From NCBI GenBank assembly GCA_000499405.2, contig HG738137.1, forward strand, positions 22,096,603-22,160,602: 64,000 nt of DNA, written 5' to 3'. The translations under genes and the position numbers were made by a program. Positions 36,342 to 50,300 of this stretch are shown piece by piece (positions within the stretch are counted from its first letter, which is position 1; each line of letters starts with the position of its first letter). The stretch comes from Onchocerca volvulus (taxonomy: Eukaryota > Nematoda > Chromadorea > Rhabditida > Onchocercidae). Below the pieces are notes generated by a model, which saw nothing but the letters and a program-made list of their open reading frames with translations, searched no databases and was not told the DNA's origin.

Positions 36342-39030
36342 TTAACCTTCTTTTATCCACCAGAATCTAAAGGGGAAAATGAAACGAGCGATCGTTTCGC
36401 ATTTTCAAAATTAATTTTTGGCACGGATTTTCTTGCAGTTTTCCTTTATACACCAACTTTCCACATGAAAAATGAAGAGTTTTCAGTTTTGCTTTTTTTT
36501 TCTCCAAAAAATTGAACATTTTGATCGATCATTGTACGTACTTACGAGAAATTATTCATTTCTCTTAGGAATATTCCGGATATTCCAGTGATGCACCAAT
36601 TCCAAATTCCATTCGTTAGGCAAACAAGACAAATGTGTGATTAATTTACAGATTTTGAACCATTAAATCATTCAGTTGCCACTGTTTTGAAACTTTTGCT
36701 TTAAATAAGCAATCAGCACAACACAGTTAATAGAGAGAACTAAAGATGCAAAATTTCTGCATCAAATTAGCCTCATGTGATCAATCTCGAAATGTCTCAA
36801 AGAGTGTGAATGCAAAAGTTGTCGGAAATGTGTTGGATAGGAAAGATCTTCCTTTTTCTATCACTGATCATGGAGAAATTTCCTCATTTTGATAGCTTTG
36901 AAATTTGACAGATGAAAATAAGTTTTTCCAATGATAGAAATAATAATATTAATTGACCGCAAAAATTAAGTGTTCATACAATCCTACTTCATGTTCTCGA
37001 TAACAGCTGTATAAAGCATGCCCTTTTATGGGTAACTTCTGCGGTGAAATCCAATTATTGATTTACATGGCCGTCTTGTTAATTGTTTTGTTAGAAAAAT
37101 TTAAAATTTTAAGGACTCCAGTCGTGCTTTTTCATTCACTTCTCAAAATTATTTTATAAATCACCAAAGCTTCGGAGTTTGCAACAAGAAATTCAACAAT
37201 TATTAAATGTGTAGTTTTTTCTATATTTGAAGCAGTAATAAAAAATTTAACATTATTAAAAACCTAACCAAGATGCTAATAAGAATGTTGTAGTTCTATA
37301 GTTCTCAATATTTGTCTAAAATGAATAAAATCTAAGAAAGGAAGCATATTGAAAACTTTAAATTAAAACTGCAGTAGTTTTATTTCTTCATTATTATTTG
37401 GAAAAGAGGAATAAGAGTGAAATACTTAAACTTTATGTTTTTAATTTGTATAAATGAACAGTTAAGAAAAGTATTCAGATTCACTTGATATTGAAGATAT
37501 GGAGGAACAGAAAATTGAATTTTTGGCTTTTACTAGCATTGTTAGTATGGTTGACAGCTACAAGCATGTCTATTTTATGAAATGGTAGCATTTATTCCCT
37601 AAATATAATTATACTACTCTTTGATTTGTTTTTTTTCAAAATCCAAAGATCACATTCTCGATCTCTAGAAAAAGTGGTGCAATTAGTTTGATTAACTAAT
37701 TGTTGTAAGATGCAAATAATAAATAAAAAGACGTCTGAATAACTGAAAATGAAGAAATATGAAATGTTAGATAATGTGATTGTTTCAATCGTAGAAAAAT
37801 TAGAGGATTGTGTTCACTAATCAACTCTAACTTTCATTCATAAAATATGGACAGTGAAATTTTTTGTATCTATATTATATAGATCAACCAAAATCAATTG
37901 CACTCTGTTGAATTTTTCCAGCAAAAGAAAAAATTATGCATTTTGCTTTTGCTTCTTCCTCACAATTATAAGCAAAGATTTGCCCAAAGTTTCCGTTCCA
38001 ATCAATTCTTACTTTTCTACTGTTTATCGAATTACAAAAAGAACGCAATCATGCTAGTCTGAAAAGAAAGAAAGAGAAAAGAATATGAAAATGAAGATGA
38101 GCGAATTATGCGATGACAAAAATTATAAACCTTCTCGAATATAATTTTTTAAACTTCCTGTGTCATAAAGAAAGAAAACGAAAAGAAAACAAAGCTAAAT
38201 ATTACTTATCAATCAGATTCAATCGCTTCTTTCTTCTATTCCACTAAATAAGGATTCCGGAAATTCTATTCGAGCTGGAATCATAAATTTTACCAATTTT
38301 TTAACATTAGAAAAGTCATCCAAATTAATCAATTATTCTTAATAAAAGGATGGTTATCAGAAGTAAACTTTGGTTGAAATGGAATAAATCAAGAAATCAA
38401 TTATGGACTAATTAGATTCCTGGCTCATCGTCTGTATTGACAACCCTTCATTATTTCTCTTCTTTCAGTTTGAGAGCTGACTGCAGTTCTGTAAATAATT
38501 CTTCCAAACTTTACGATAAAAAAGTCTTCGGTAATTAGAAAGTCTGCTTTATAGGAATACGTATTTATCCAAATAGCTGTAGATCATTTCACTCTAACTT
38601 TTCTTGAGTTTCAAAACAACTGTCATTAATTTGCATTTCATTCTTTACAAGACGATCACTTTTGTGTATTTATAGTTGTGGAAGGATCTTTACTGATTTT
38701 AAAACGGATGAAACAAAAATTTCATTTTGTTACTTATACGTTCATATTCATCACACTTCTATTTCTCACGCTGAAATGGTCACTTCACCAAACATCAGAA
38801 TTTTAATTGCTCTTCCATGAATCATTCAAAATGAACTTTTTTTTTTGAAATCTCAACACTACCATTATTTTTTTTAGCTTTGCACATCTCTGTATATACA
38901 CAATACTCATTCAGGAAGTTTTACTTTAATGCCTTAGAGACGAAGTAATAGAAGAAAGGAATGGTACTATTAGATGCTCTCCTGAACAGAAGTTGGCGAC
39001 GGACAGTGTTGATTTTTCTTTCTAAAGCAA
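36342..39030. other. Spacer between divergent thrombospondin gene and Frag1/PGAP2-like ORF
   Basis: Both flanking genes point away from this stretch, so it should hold the promoter of each. No coding exon, repeat family or recognisable control site was seen; open frames are short and AT-driven (for example 37854-38057 +). Confidence 0.6.
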
Positions 39031-39651
39031 ATGCGAAGGAAACGAGACAGTAAATGTGCAAATGTAACAACGAAAAACTTCTTTATTACATCTGCGTATT
39101 TTCCTACAATCGTTGCGTTTGTAATCAGAAATTGCTTTAGAAAGAAAATATATTTATCGTATGCGATACTTTGCACTATGTTTGCAGTCATTTCCACAAT
39201 TGCAACAATATTCATCCACTATTTTTCCTACGCTTCTTTCAGCAGGAATCCTGGATCTGGAATGTGTGAGTTTGGTTGCTATTTGCAAAGTTTCATGTTC
39301 CTCAAGTTAAGTTTAACCTATTTTCTCTCTTTTTTAACTTATCATCATGTTTTAAATTTGTGTGTGAACATATATCAAGAAACTTCACTATTCGGTGTTT
39401 GTTTTAAAAGCAGTAAAGATTTGTCAGTATTCCTCAGTCTGTATGAGATCTCCAATTGGCTTCTCTTTTATAATTATTTTCTCTTTCCAATCAATCATTT
39501 CAGATCTTCGCCCAAATCTTTTCGTATTACACTAACTGTTCTTATCACTCTTTTTACCTTTTCACCATTGAATTCTGATTTTCATAATATGGAGATCATC
39601 TATCAACTTATGTCATTTTTTGCTATTGTGATATTTTTAAGCATAGGATGA
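39031..39651 (+). CDS. Six-segment membrane protein, possibly Frag1/PGAP2 (CWH43 N-terminal) family, intronless
   Basis: A 206-residue open frame, well above the chance length here, with six hydrophobic segments at about 17-33, 41-65, 83-106, 130-153, 164-180 and 187-205. Spacing and short features recall the Frag1/DRAM/Sfk1 family, whose PGAP2 member acts in GPI-anchor lipid remodelling in the Golgi. These are a Pro in the first segment (YFPTIVAFVI), a LSLTYFLSFLTYHHV block like the LLTYVSSxExH region, and a last helix pair. The resemblance is by eye and weak. An in-frame TGA at 39010-39012 precedes the ATG, and a CTAAAG acceptor-like site sits between them, so an upstream exon cannot be excluded. 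It is unusual in lacking introns where the neighbours are highly split: it could be a retrocopy, a fast-evolving gene, or a single large exon. Confidence 0.45.
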   Translation: MRRKRDSKCANVTTKNFFITSAYFPTIVAFVIRNCFRKKIYLSYAILCTMFAVISTIATIFIHYFSYASFSRNPGSGMCEFGCYLQSFMFLKLSLTYFLSFLTYHHVLNLCVNIYQETSLFGVCFKSSKDLSVFLSLYEISNWLLFYNYFLFPINHFRSSPKSFRITLTVLITLFTFSPLNSDFHNMEIIYQLMSFFAIVIFLSIG

Positions 39652-40099
39652 TTCTGATATCATAAAAAAATTGATAGAGATGTGTAGGAAACCTCAGTGA
39701 GAAAATGAGATGATGGGATCAAAGTGGGATCAAATGAGATCAGATTACTGAAAGAATTCTCAGTGAGAATTCCTTAAGTAATCTCAGATTTGCACCCAAC
39801 TTTGTGAAGAAAAACATTAAATATTTTGCACCTGTCCTTTATATGCAAGTAATAATCTATCGAAAAATTCTTTTTAATTGAAAACTATATATTGTTGTTT
39901 TGAAACTTGAAGATGATAACTAAAATTATCAGTAATTTTTTCTGTGATCCTTTGATGTCTTTTCTATCGCTTGTGAAAACAAAATCATTCTGCAAAAATG
40001 ACAAAGTTTTTGTTTGTCACCCTAGCTCTATTGATTATGAGTAAAGAATGAATAAATCTGAGAAAATAACCATCAAGTGAAAAACAAATGCAAATTCAG

Positions 40100-40218
40100 C
40101 AATCTTCATGGGAGAACCGACTTTGATAGTTTTTGTTCAAATAATTACTAATATTATTGGTCCGATGATCTGTGGATATCAGTTTTGGATCTGGAGTAGT
40201 TATCATATCTTCAGAACA
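40100..40218 (+). other. Possible single exon with membrane-like segment
   Basis: A TTCAG acceptor (to 40099) is followed by 119 open bases and a GTAAGC donor at 40219. The translation includes MGEPTLIVFVQIITNIIGPM, followed by a Trp/Tyr-rich stretch ending FRT. It enters in phase 1 and leaves in phase 0. It lies 450 bases after the Frag1/PGAP2-like ORF, but no donor in that ORF with the right phase was found, so a link is unproven. An open, start-less frame follows at about 40267-40446. Confidence 0.25.
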
Positions 40219-40659
40219 GTAAGCAATCTGTTTTAGCTATTTCTTCTAATTTATAAAATTCTCAAATAAGATTTCTTTCACGAATTTAAAGTTACAAATG
40301 ATGAAAAGGACAGAAATCTAATTCATCGCACAGAACCTAATGCATTGATATATAAACTGGAATATTCATATCAAGCATCTTCTTGTGGTGAAATAATTCG
40401 AGTAAATAAGGTGATAATTAATCCTTACCTCATCTTTCATCCTTAATTTCAATCATTCCATAATGTTCCGTATCTTTCAGTACCAAACCCTCATTCTTTG
40501 GAAACACTTTATCCCTCTTTCGGCAAACTTTGCTTTTGTAATAATTTGTCTTTTCCAGTGTCCGCTTCATTTTTTCTTTAAGTTTCGAAGTATTCAAGAT
40601 TTCGATAATATTATTCCGTTGTATTCGTATCTTTGAATTCACTGAGAAATTAAATTCTA

Positions 40660-40730
40660 TTTAAAAAAAAAATAAATAAACAAACAAAACGAAAAAACAA
40701 AACAACCAAACAAAGAAACAAATAAGAAGA
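40660..40730. repeat. A/C-rich low-complexity tract
   Basis: AAAC, AAAT and AAAG units in irregular array; simple sequence with no further structure seen. Confidence 0.7.
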
Positions 40731-43700
40731 AATTAAAAATTCCCTTCCAAGTTATATTTAAAATGTTCATACATCAAAGTTTATTTGGGAATGAGAGGGT
40801 AGATGGATATCACAAGAATAGAAGGATGTATTTGATTTTATTCAGAAAAGTTTTTACAGGTATCTATCGTAAATATGTGTCCTGATGGAGTATCTTCTGG
40901 TGGTTATGAAAGGCCGTACGGAACGAATCCTCACGAAACCACTCATTATGCATCTTTAAATCCAACACTATCTTCAGCACTTTCAATTTCCGAAAAGTTC
41001 TTAGTCTTAAGAAAATGAATAGCCATGCAATGAAAACTTAAAAAAGAAAACAATTGCAATCTTAATATTTCTATAAAATATTTAGAAAAAAGAGATAGAA
41101 AAGGAGAGATCTTGCGATGCTTAAAAATGATAATTATTCGATGCATTTGAATATTTTTCCACTAATTGCGGTCGAAGGCACATTTGTCTGAAAATGTGTC
41201 TGTTCAAGTACAAATAACTTTAGAATATTGGTTTATCCAGCTGTCAACAGTTTCTGATTGCTTTGAATCAAGTTGCTCCGATAAAAATCTATCCATTTCA
41301 ATTTTCCATTCATTTCTTTGTCTTCCTAAAAATATTTCTCATATTCGCAATGAAATGTATTGCAGACTAACTGTTGAAACACAGCTCCTTGGCTGAGATA
41401 TGCAGCCCTTTCCTTGGCGTTGAAATAAAGTGGCAGGTGGCAGGTGGCACTATAAACCTTTTCTCAAAAAGTCGATGCAGGGCTGTTACCATGGAGAAAT
41501 TAAAAATTAAATGATTTTTTAATGCAAATAATCCTCGTACGATACTGTTAAATATTCATTTTCATCTAATAATAATTTAAATCCGACAAGGTTTCTGCAG
41601 TAATGTCAGCATGCGCATTCATATCTAAGATTGTAAACTTTGCTCTTTTTTCGTTTCCCTTCCATTCCTACTCCCTGAGTGGTAGCTACAACATTGAAGT
41701 CCCAAATTTTTCAAAACTCGGGGAAAGAAATAACGGATATTCATGCTATGCTTAAATTAAATTAAAAATAATCACGCAAAACTCGCAATACTATCGTCTA
41801 AATAAGGAAAAATTGATTCATGTTCGTTCTTTTATTGAAAATTTCCAATTATTACAAGTAGGAATATGAAATGAACTTATTTAAATATCGATTAGGAGAC
41901 AAGGAATGCTAATAAATGAATATAATTGAGGTCAGTTCAAAGTTTTCATGTCGTTCAAGTCCTTTTTCCAATATGTCGAACTTATTTATAAAATGAATTT
42001 TAGATTCGATAGAAGGATGGATGAAAAAGTAGAAATATATTGATTAGATTATGGTAACGATAATAAAAAACTTGTTTCTGCAAGAAAGAATTATTGCTTA
42101 ATTTCAGGTAAACACTTTCAAAAACTTGCCATAATTCTGTAATTCTGCAAGTTGGCCTCATTTATATGCAAAGTAAAAAAGAAAATATGTTAAAGATATT
42201 ATTTGAAAATAAATTGTTGGTTGATTGATTAGTTATTTCAGTAGCTATCATTCCTTTCCTTTTTTATTAAAAATAGGAAAAGTTTTACAAATTTTGAATT
42301 ACAATGCATTACTTCATCTCTATTTTTTACAACGAGTAATTCTGCATTGCTTTAATTTCTTCCCAAGTTTTTAGTTTCTAGAATATTATTTCTATCTTCT
42401 CATTCATAAGCTGTAATAGACGGATCACCTGTCAAGATAAATAACTCGAATTAACCCAAATTATCTATCTAATCCTTCTATTCAAACAAAAATTTTTCTA
42501 GGATTTGTCTTTATTGATTCTGCTACTAAAGTGTCCTTTGAAGAAAAGACATCCAATGTCATTCAGAAATTCTTATCATTTATTTTCTATTATTTATATC
42601 ATCACTTATTCGATATTCATATTTGCTGTTGATTTAGATAAGTTCTTAAATTCCTTTTAAATATTATTACGACTTGAGCGAAATTCCAACTGAAACAGAA
42701 ATTTAAAAGATGAAATAATATATCTGGGAATATTACCGCAACTTGAAATGGAATTTCCATTTGCTGGGATGGAAAAAATAGAATAGAAGTATGTAAACAT
42801 ACTAGTAGGGACAAAATAGTATTTCTGCTCGTTGAAGTTTAAAATTTTGATGTAATTTGCATGACGCTGGAAAGCAGCAGGGATTATCTCAGTCACATGA
42901 AGTTTTAAAAAAGTCCTGTAAATCGAATGAAATTTGTCAAAAAGAGATGACGAGAAAGTGAAAAATTGTCAAGTTGTTAACCTTCGACAAAAAGGTATTT
43001 GTAATTATGGCATACAAAAATATTCGTAATAATTAGTTTGTATTGAAATTGCACATAAATGGCGAGTTTTTAACGGCGACCTTTTCGATTCGATGCCTTT
43101 GCTTAATTATTTTTCAAAATTCTCTACTTTGCATTATTTAAGTTTTTAGTTCTGATATAGCTTTCAGAAGCGACGATTTTTTAGAAATTCCGAAAGATTA
43201 AAGAAAAAATCACAGGAAATGCAGAGGTATAGCAGCAAGGATTAACTTCCGATTTAAATAGTTAAAAAATTATATTATATTCTGCATAAAGAAATATTAA
43301 TTCACCTAATACACAACTGATATCTTTTCATAAATATTTCAAAATCAAGGCTAATGATCTTACCCGGAGAGTAATTAAAAAAAAACTTGTCACTTTCAGG
43401 CTCATTGAATTTGCTTCTTAATTCCCATATTATTTTCTCCTGTTTCTATCTTAACAATAAGGAATATCTATGAAGATGTAAAATGCATGTATTACTTCAG
43501 TGATATCTACATGATATAGCTATTTATTTAAATGAAGCAATACAGATTTCTTCTTCCAAAAAACATACTTTACTGCAAAGCAATAATTTCCCGAGTAACA
43601 AGAAAAATTTTTTCTTGATGTGCGAGGCCTTTTTGGTGTAACAGAGAAGAAAAGCTTGTTATTAATCGAATATTTCACTGGTGATGATGAATAAGTATTT

Positions 43701-46700
43701 TGGTTATTTAAATTCTCTCCAATTCATTACTTGAAGAATTAAGTCTTTCTTTATCATTTGAAGAATTAAAATAACATTTTAATAGTTTCGATGATATCAG
43801 AAATAATCTTTCAGCAATTTTAAAAGTATCCAAAATGCTACACTGATTATTATTTAATGTACTGCTATCGATATCACTGAAATCTTTTTGAAAGTTAATA
43901 ATGATCATGGAAGAATGGATTTTTTTTTGAAAAATTTTAGATTGCATGGAATTTCATAGAAAGCTGCATTAATACAAATTCTAAGTTTACTAAAGACAGA
44001 ATTTGACACTTTTTATAAGTAATCTGTCAACTTTTTATTCATAAATGATGCAATTTCGCAATCTATACAAATGAAAATGTAATCTGAAATAAAAGTCAAG
44101 CACTTTTGTGTTGGAAATAGATTGTTTGAATGGACATTGCTGCTTTAAAATAGCATATGCAAAGAGCAACTTATGGCATCAAATGGTTCAGCGATGATCC
44201 ACAAAGAGTTAGAAACATTCTTTAAAACGGTGGTCATCTTCAAAGTTGTTTAATTCACCATTGAAATTTAATCAAATTTCAATGAATTTTGCATCTTACA
44301 TGCAGTTTTATCCAGGACACTAGACTTTATCTACAATGAAAGAACTACCACGCGGCATCAACAGAATTTTCATAACTAATTTTTTTTTTTTTTATGAACA
44401 ATCAATCCAATACTTTTTAATATGAATAGTTCTTCTGAGCTTCTGCATAAAAAATATGTATTCGAAAAGCAACACTTCTGTAGATCGAAACTAAAGAAAG
44501 CAAATAATAAAAAATGTGGAAGAATTTTCATTTCATGCAGTTTCATTTAAAATTTGCGGGAAAATTTGATACTGTCATTAGTTGCATATTAGCGAGATAT
44601 TTTAAAAATTTACTCACATTTAATAAATTTAAATATATTTTACTCTTTTCATTGTCCACTAATTTTCTGATTTGGGTCTTTTCGTCTTTTTCTAGTCGGA
44701 ATATTAACATAATCCTCTGTTCTTCCATGAAATATCATTATTTCTTCCCTTTTTCGACAATTAAGTGTGAACTAAATTTACTTTGGAATTGATACTATCA
44801 TTAATTAGTCGCAGTCAATTGATAATACTAATAGCTTTCACTGGTAAAGATGAATGAAATGGAAGGCCTAATTTCAGTCGACTTTTTGACCTTTCACTGT
44901 AAACAACTCATCAATTTTTCGTTGTTTACGTCTTCGAATGCCTGCTGCCAATTTCCATTATGTCATCATTTTATGCAGCTAAAAAGATACAGGAGCATGA
45001 AGACAATAAGCTAATCTGTCGCACACAATTGCTAATTTCAGTTGCTAATTAGCATGAGAGTTAATTAGTTGCAGCATTAGCACCACAAGACACGACAATT
45101 TCAGAAGATAAATTTACCAGTCCAATTTCATGTCATCTTCTAGTATTCACCCTGCTTTCCTTCCTCATCCTTTATTTCTCTAATATAATAAATTCAGATT
45201 TAGCTATTACTTCCATCAGATTATAAATTTTTTTTTTTGCTTATAAAACTAACTTTGTAATTTATTTGAACCTTATATTACTGAGCATAGTTTTACTTTT
45301 CCGGTTTTGGGACTTCAAAATTTCGAAATTCGACAATGATTTAGGCTGAAAAGAATTATGAAACTGAATATTCCAAATAATTTTTTTTCATCAGTTTTTC
45401 TTTCAGACATTTACCTTCTCTTCCTAATTGTCCTTGAGCATATTTTAAATTCCAAAAAGATGCTTCATTTTTATGTGGACTTTCAGTTATGAGTCCTTAA
45501 TCTTACAATCTAATAATGATTAAATTTTTGGTAATATTATTTTGTTATAATATTATTAATTACTTTGTCTTATTTTCAAAGATTCCCTCTTAAATTTCTG
45601 AAAAAACATAAATGTCTGGAAGGATTTGTTATTAAGATAAAATTTGTAAGGTTGAAGTTCTTCGAAAAACTTTTTTACCAATTTGGAAATCTTTAAATGC
45701 TTCAGAATTACAGAATTAATACAGATATTTCAATTACATGCATAAATCATGGGCATATGCTATCAGCAGATTATCAATAAATGAGAACAAGTTCTGCGTA
45801 TTTTGTCCTTAAACATCTATTTTGCTTTCACGTAGAACATACCCTCAAATTGAAGCATTGTTTACATAGCTGCGAGCTTGTCTAGATCCATTTGTGCTCA
45901 GAATTATCAGAAAAGATACTGAAATTTGGGATTAACGTTGATTTGAATGATTTGGACAACGATAGTGCCCGATAGCTCTTATTTCGCTCAGTGGCGGTTG
46001 CTGTAATAAGTAGATTTGCCTTTTGTTATGAATTGTCAAATTTTTTTTTTTTTGAAATATTTCAAATTAATATAATTTCATTTCCGATTAAAATGGGCCA
46101 GTTAATTTATGGCTAGTTGCTATATGAAGCAATACCTGCTTTCTCACATTTCAGCACCTGTTTCACATAGCCTGATTTTTAAGGATAGCCATTTTTATGT
46201 TTAAGAATTCATTACTTTTCAAGGAAGAAAGAGTAGAATATGAACAAATATGCATATCAAGCAGCAAGAGGTAAAGATTAATCAATACGAAATGGAATCA
46301 GTTCCATTTCCCTAACGAAGTATATTTACAACATATATATCTTAAAGTGACGCAGTGTTTTTCTGAGTGTTAGAAAAATAAATTTTGTTTTTCGGACTTA
46401 AATTTTTTTCACAATTTTCCTAAATTTATTATTTGCAAAGATTCAAAAATTAAATTTTTTCAAAATGGAAGTTTTTTTTTTTCTTACAAACGTTTTTGGT
46501 AGTCTAAATACACATATGCTTGTTCTAAATTTATGTCTCTTCATGAGAAAATTGTTCAACCCGTTATAAATTCACAACGACTCTTACCAATTTTTATTTC
46601 TCGGAAATTTAAAAATATTGTAGTTTAAGAGGGATGGAGAAATTATGCTAGCATTTTTTGCTCAATTTTTTAGTGGCTGGTAGTGCAGCTCAAAAAATTC

Positions 46701-46920
46701 AATAAAAAATCATTACAGTTCTAGTAAATCAAATCTAAAATTGGGAGATATGAAATATTTAACTCAAATAATAAATCATCAAGATCACTTAAAGTCCAAA
46801 TACAAAAAAGAATGAAGCAATAGCACGTGTAGCAGACGATACTGATTTTTATAAATCATATATGATCATATTAATTCTATCAGTTATTCGATTAGCAATA
46901 AATTCTTTAGGAAGTATATC

Positions 46921-47306
46921 CATATAAATAAAAATATACATGTTTATTATTCAAAATCTTAGATCTCCAAAGCTCTCCACAGATTGCTCTAAAATTTTGA
47001 ATTAACGTTGCATTCGAATAGACGTCTGTTTTCATATCTATCTATTTTTTTTTTACCTATCACAGCTGTGACTAAAAGGTAAAAGTAGTGAACGGACTGA
47101 ATCTATTGATCAAGCCTACTTTTTAAAAAGTATCAAGTTGTTACTTTGACACAACGTTTGAAATTTATTCACAATTGCTTTCAAATTTTGAAGCAATGTT
47201 GCATTCGAATAGGCACGTGTTTTTGTATAGATATCTCTATTTTTTTTTTTTTTTTTGGAAATTTAAGATTTTGAACGAACAAACATTTACATTTTTATTT
47301 ATATAG
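46921..47306. mobile_element. Short non-autonomous copy of the transposon at 26.3-27.6 kb
   Basis: The left arm, 46921-46964 (starts CATATAAATAAAAATATACA), and the right arm, 47261-47306 (ends ATTTTTATTTATATAG), are inverted copies over about 44 bases. The interior shares the block with GAACGGACTGAATCTATTGA (near 47092) with the long copy (GAGCGGACTGAATCTATTGA near 26473), but the helicase part is missing. Inside, about 47000-47060 is repeated directly at 47196-47258 (both contain GTTGCATTCGAATAG). This looks like a MITE-style deletion derivative. No clear target duplication was found at its edges. Confidence 0.7.
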
Positions 47307-50300
47307 ACTAACTGGATGCGACCAATTGAAGTGTGGCCGGCCCACTAGTTATCAACGAAATTTAAACAGATTAAAGAGTTGGATATACATGATATTGTGA
47401 GATTTGATATGTGAAATGGTGACACTAACATACTGCTGCTGTCAATGTCTTAGTGTTGCCATCTTATACACAATATCATTTGGATGTTATCAGTTTTATT
47501 AGAGCACATTAAATCTTTCTTAATTTGCATAAATCAAAACGTGATAAGACAAGCGATAAGAAAAACCAAGGTTTCGTTATCATCTTGATCATGTTCATTT
47601 GAATGAATTTGGTTGGTTTCAGATGAGTGTTTATTAGCTGGTAAGGGTAGCAAACAGCTTGTCAAGAATGCTCAATCATAATGCCAATCAAATATTGTCC
47701 CGTCCACTTTCTCTGACCAAAATAATCTTCTGCTTGAAATATTTTTATGTGTTAGTCCTTTTGTGATTGGAATTAAATTCATTTGTTAACAATTTTTGCT
47801 TGGAATCTTTTTGGTTTTTTTTCCTTTCGTTTTGGAACAACAGCCTTGTTGAGAGATTAAAAAATTATTGTTTCATAAAAAACTTTCTTAGTCGCCAAAT
47901 CTTGCAACTTCTATTATAATAATAATTAATCAGATTGATGTAAATTTTTTCTGTGTATTACCTTAATTTATGAATTTCCTTTTACGATCAACCTGCACTG
48001 GCAATATGACTTTCAGATTTTACCTTCATAGACTTGTGACGAGGTTGAATAAAGCTAAATTTAATTTCCAATTAGAGAAGAATCTTTAGTAATGAACTAC
48101 CATCGTATTCACTGCAATGAATAAACAACAAGAAGGATGCATTGCTGGAAGGAATTTTGCTATTAATTCATTTGAGATATCTCCTCGATATTTCCTCCTG
48201 TTTGTTCTGTAATTCATTTCTTTTTAAAGCCTTATTGATTCTTCTCGTCGCAAGAATTAATTTGAAAACCTTTTACAGATGCATGTAATAATACAATTGT
48301 GGTATTAACTTACAATAATTCATCTGCAATAATTCGCAGGGTATTTATAGCGTTGGTAACTTATGAACTCTAATTTCTTTATGAATTTCTGTTTAATTAA
48401 TTGCCGCAAAGTATTAAGTTTTAAACTATTAAAGTGATATAACTCTGAAGAGATATAATAAATTTTTAGTTTTAGTGAGCATGACATTTTGAAACCTTCA
48501 GAATGTTCGGGAATTTCATGTTGCTATTAATTTGATTTTATTATCAAATGCATTCAAAGAAATTATCCGGAAAATTGTAAGTTTGATTTATCAAAAATTT
48601 CTGATGATAAACTAGAAATCTTGTTTGTTTTACGTATTCAAATTTAAAAATGATCCCATTTGATGAGACATAGGCTAATGAGGTTGCATAAGTACTTTCA
48701 AATTTGCTTCACTCAACATCACGCAGAGCAAATACACGAAATAATTCGGACTTATGTAAAATAAATGCAGCAGGATAGAAAGAGAACGGAAGAGTTGTTA
48801 TTGCTATGCGAAGTTTTCCGTTGACTTAGTTAAATCAAAATAAGTGGAGCAAATTTGAGAAATATTGGATGATGAAATGAGGGCAGTACCTAAAGTAAAG
48901 TGAGTGAATAGCTACCTCGGGATGGTTGGCTTGCAGTAAATTATGTCCATTATATCGAGTTAAAGCTTCCGCTTCACTTCTTTCGCATAATTTCCACTTT
49001 TATGGTCAGTGGAAAAGGCGTGAATGTGCTGAGATTGTCTGCAAATGCAATCCAATATAATAACAGCTTGACGAGTTATTGCGATTACTTTTTGTATAGC
49101 AAGGGGAATGAACCGATATCATTTTTTCACAAAATCCTGCTGTTCAACAAGTTCTGAATCCTCTTCTAGAATCCAAGAAATTTCTAGAATCTTTCTTTTT
49201 TTCAGTCCACATTAGCTTTGGATTCAGCTATGCCTATTAAAGCGGATTTTGATAAACGAGAAAATTGATTTTTTTTTTCTTCACTTGATTTTCACAAAGC
49301 AGCCACAATTTCGCACCACAGTTGGTTGCGTACTTTTATTCTCATAATGTATTTTTAAAGATTTTACTGCACTCTCATCCCACCGTCGAAATCAACATTA
49401 TTATTACTGACATAATTATCCTTGTTACCGGTATTTAATTGGTTGGTTGTTATTTCACACGATCATTATCATTGCAATAATCGCAGCATTATAACTGATC
49501 CTCATTATTTGCATGATTGTTGAACCCATATCTTCTTTTTCGTTGATTTTACTGCACATGAATTTCCTGATGTACTCGATGAATGCTGTACAGATTTCAT
49601 TTTTATTGCACGTTATGATGAAAATAGCAAATTCCTAATCGTACGAATCACTCAATATCGCTTCAGTTCTTTTGACTTTTTCTTTCTGTCTAATTTTGCT
49701 TTCTAAAAATTTAAGTTAAAAAGAACATTTATGCTATTAGCAAAAAAGCGGGTTTCCGAGAAGTTGAACTTTAGAGGAATTAATTTAGTTTTTCATTTTG
49801 CACTTTAAATAGAAGCTTGTAGCATAAGATCACTCTAGCAAATGCTATTTCTCTGCAAGAAATTATCATTTTATGATAGAACGAATTTTATCTGAATTGA
49901 TGAATTTTGGTTTTTCGAAAATCATGAAATGCCATGAATCCATCATTTAAAAAGCATAATGAATGAAATAATTCGTATTTTGAAGAATATTTGCGCAGAA
50001 GCAAATGTAATTACAGATGATTACAGATGTGTCGCGCGTTGTAAAATTACCCGCAGCTGTTTTGTTTTACTCGATTACACAAAGAAAGTCATCATCAAAA
50101 TTTTCTGAATAATCTTAGATTTTTCTGGAGCTGCTCAACGTTGCGAATTCTGAAGACGAGCAGCGTCCCATTGATTTGCTTTCACAGCAATTTGACAAAA
50201 AAAAGTAGATCATTCTGTCTCTTCCCCATTCTCATCTTTCTTCTTAACTGCCGAATCACACAAGGTAAAGCCTGAGAGATGGCTTGTTTCTTCATTCACT

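Noticed and set aside
44514..44792. 92-codon open frame (+) with hydrophobic stretches
   Set aside because: Composition is that of random AT-rich DNA, with no start context or splice partner.
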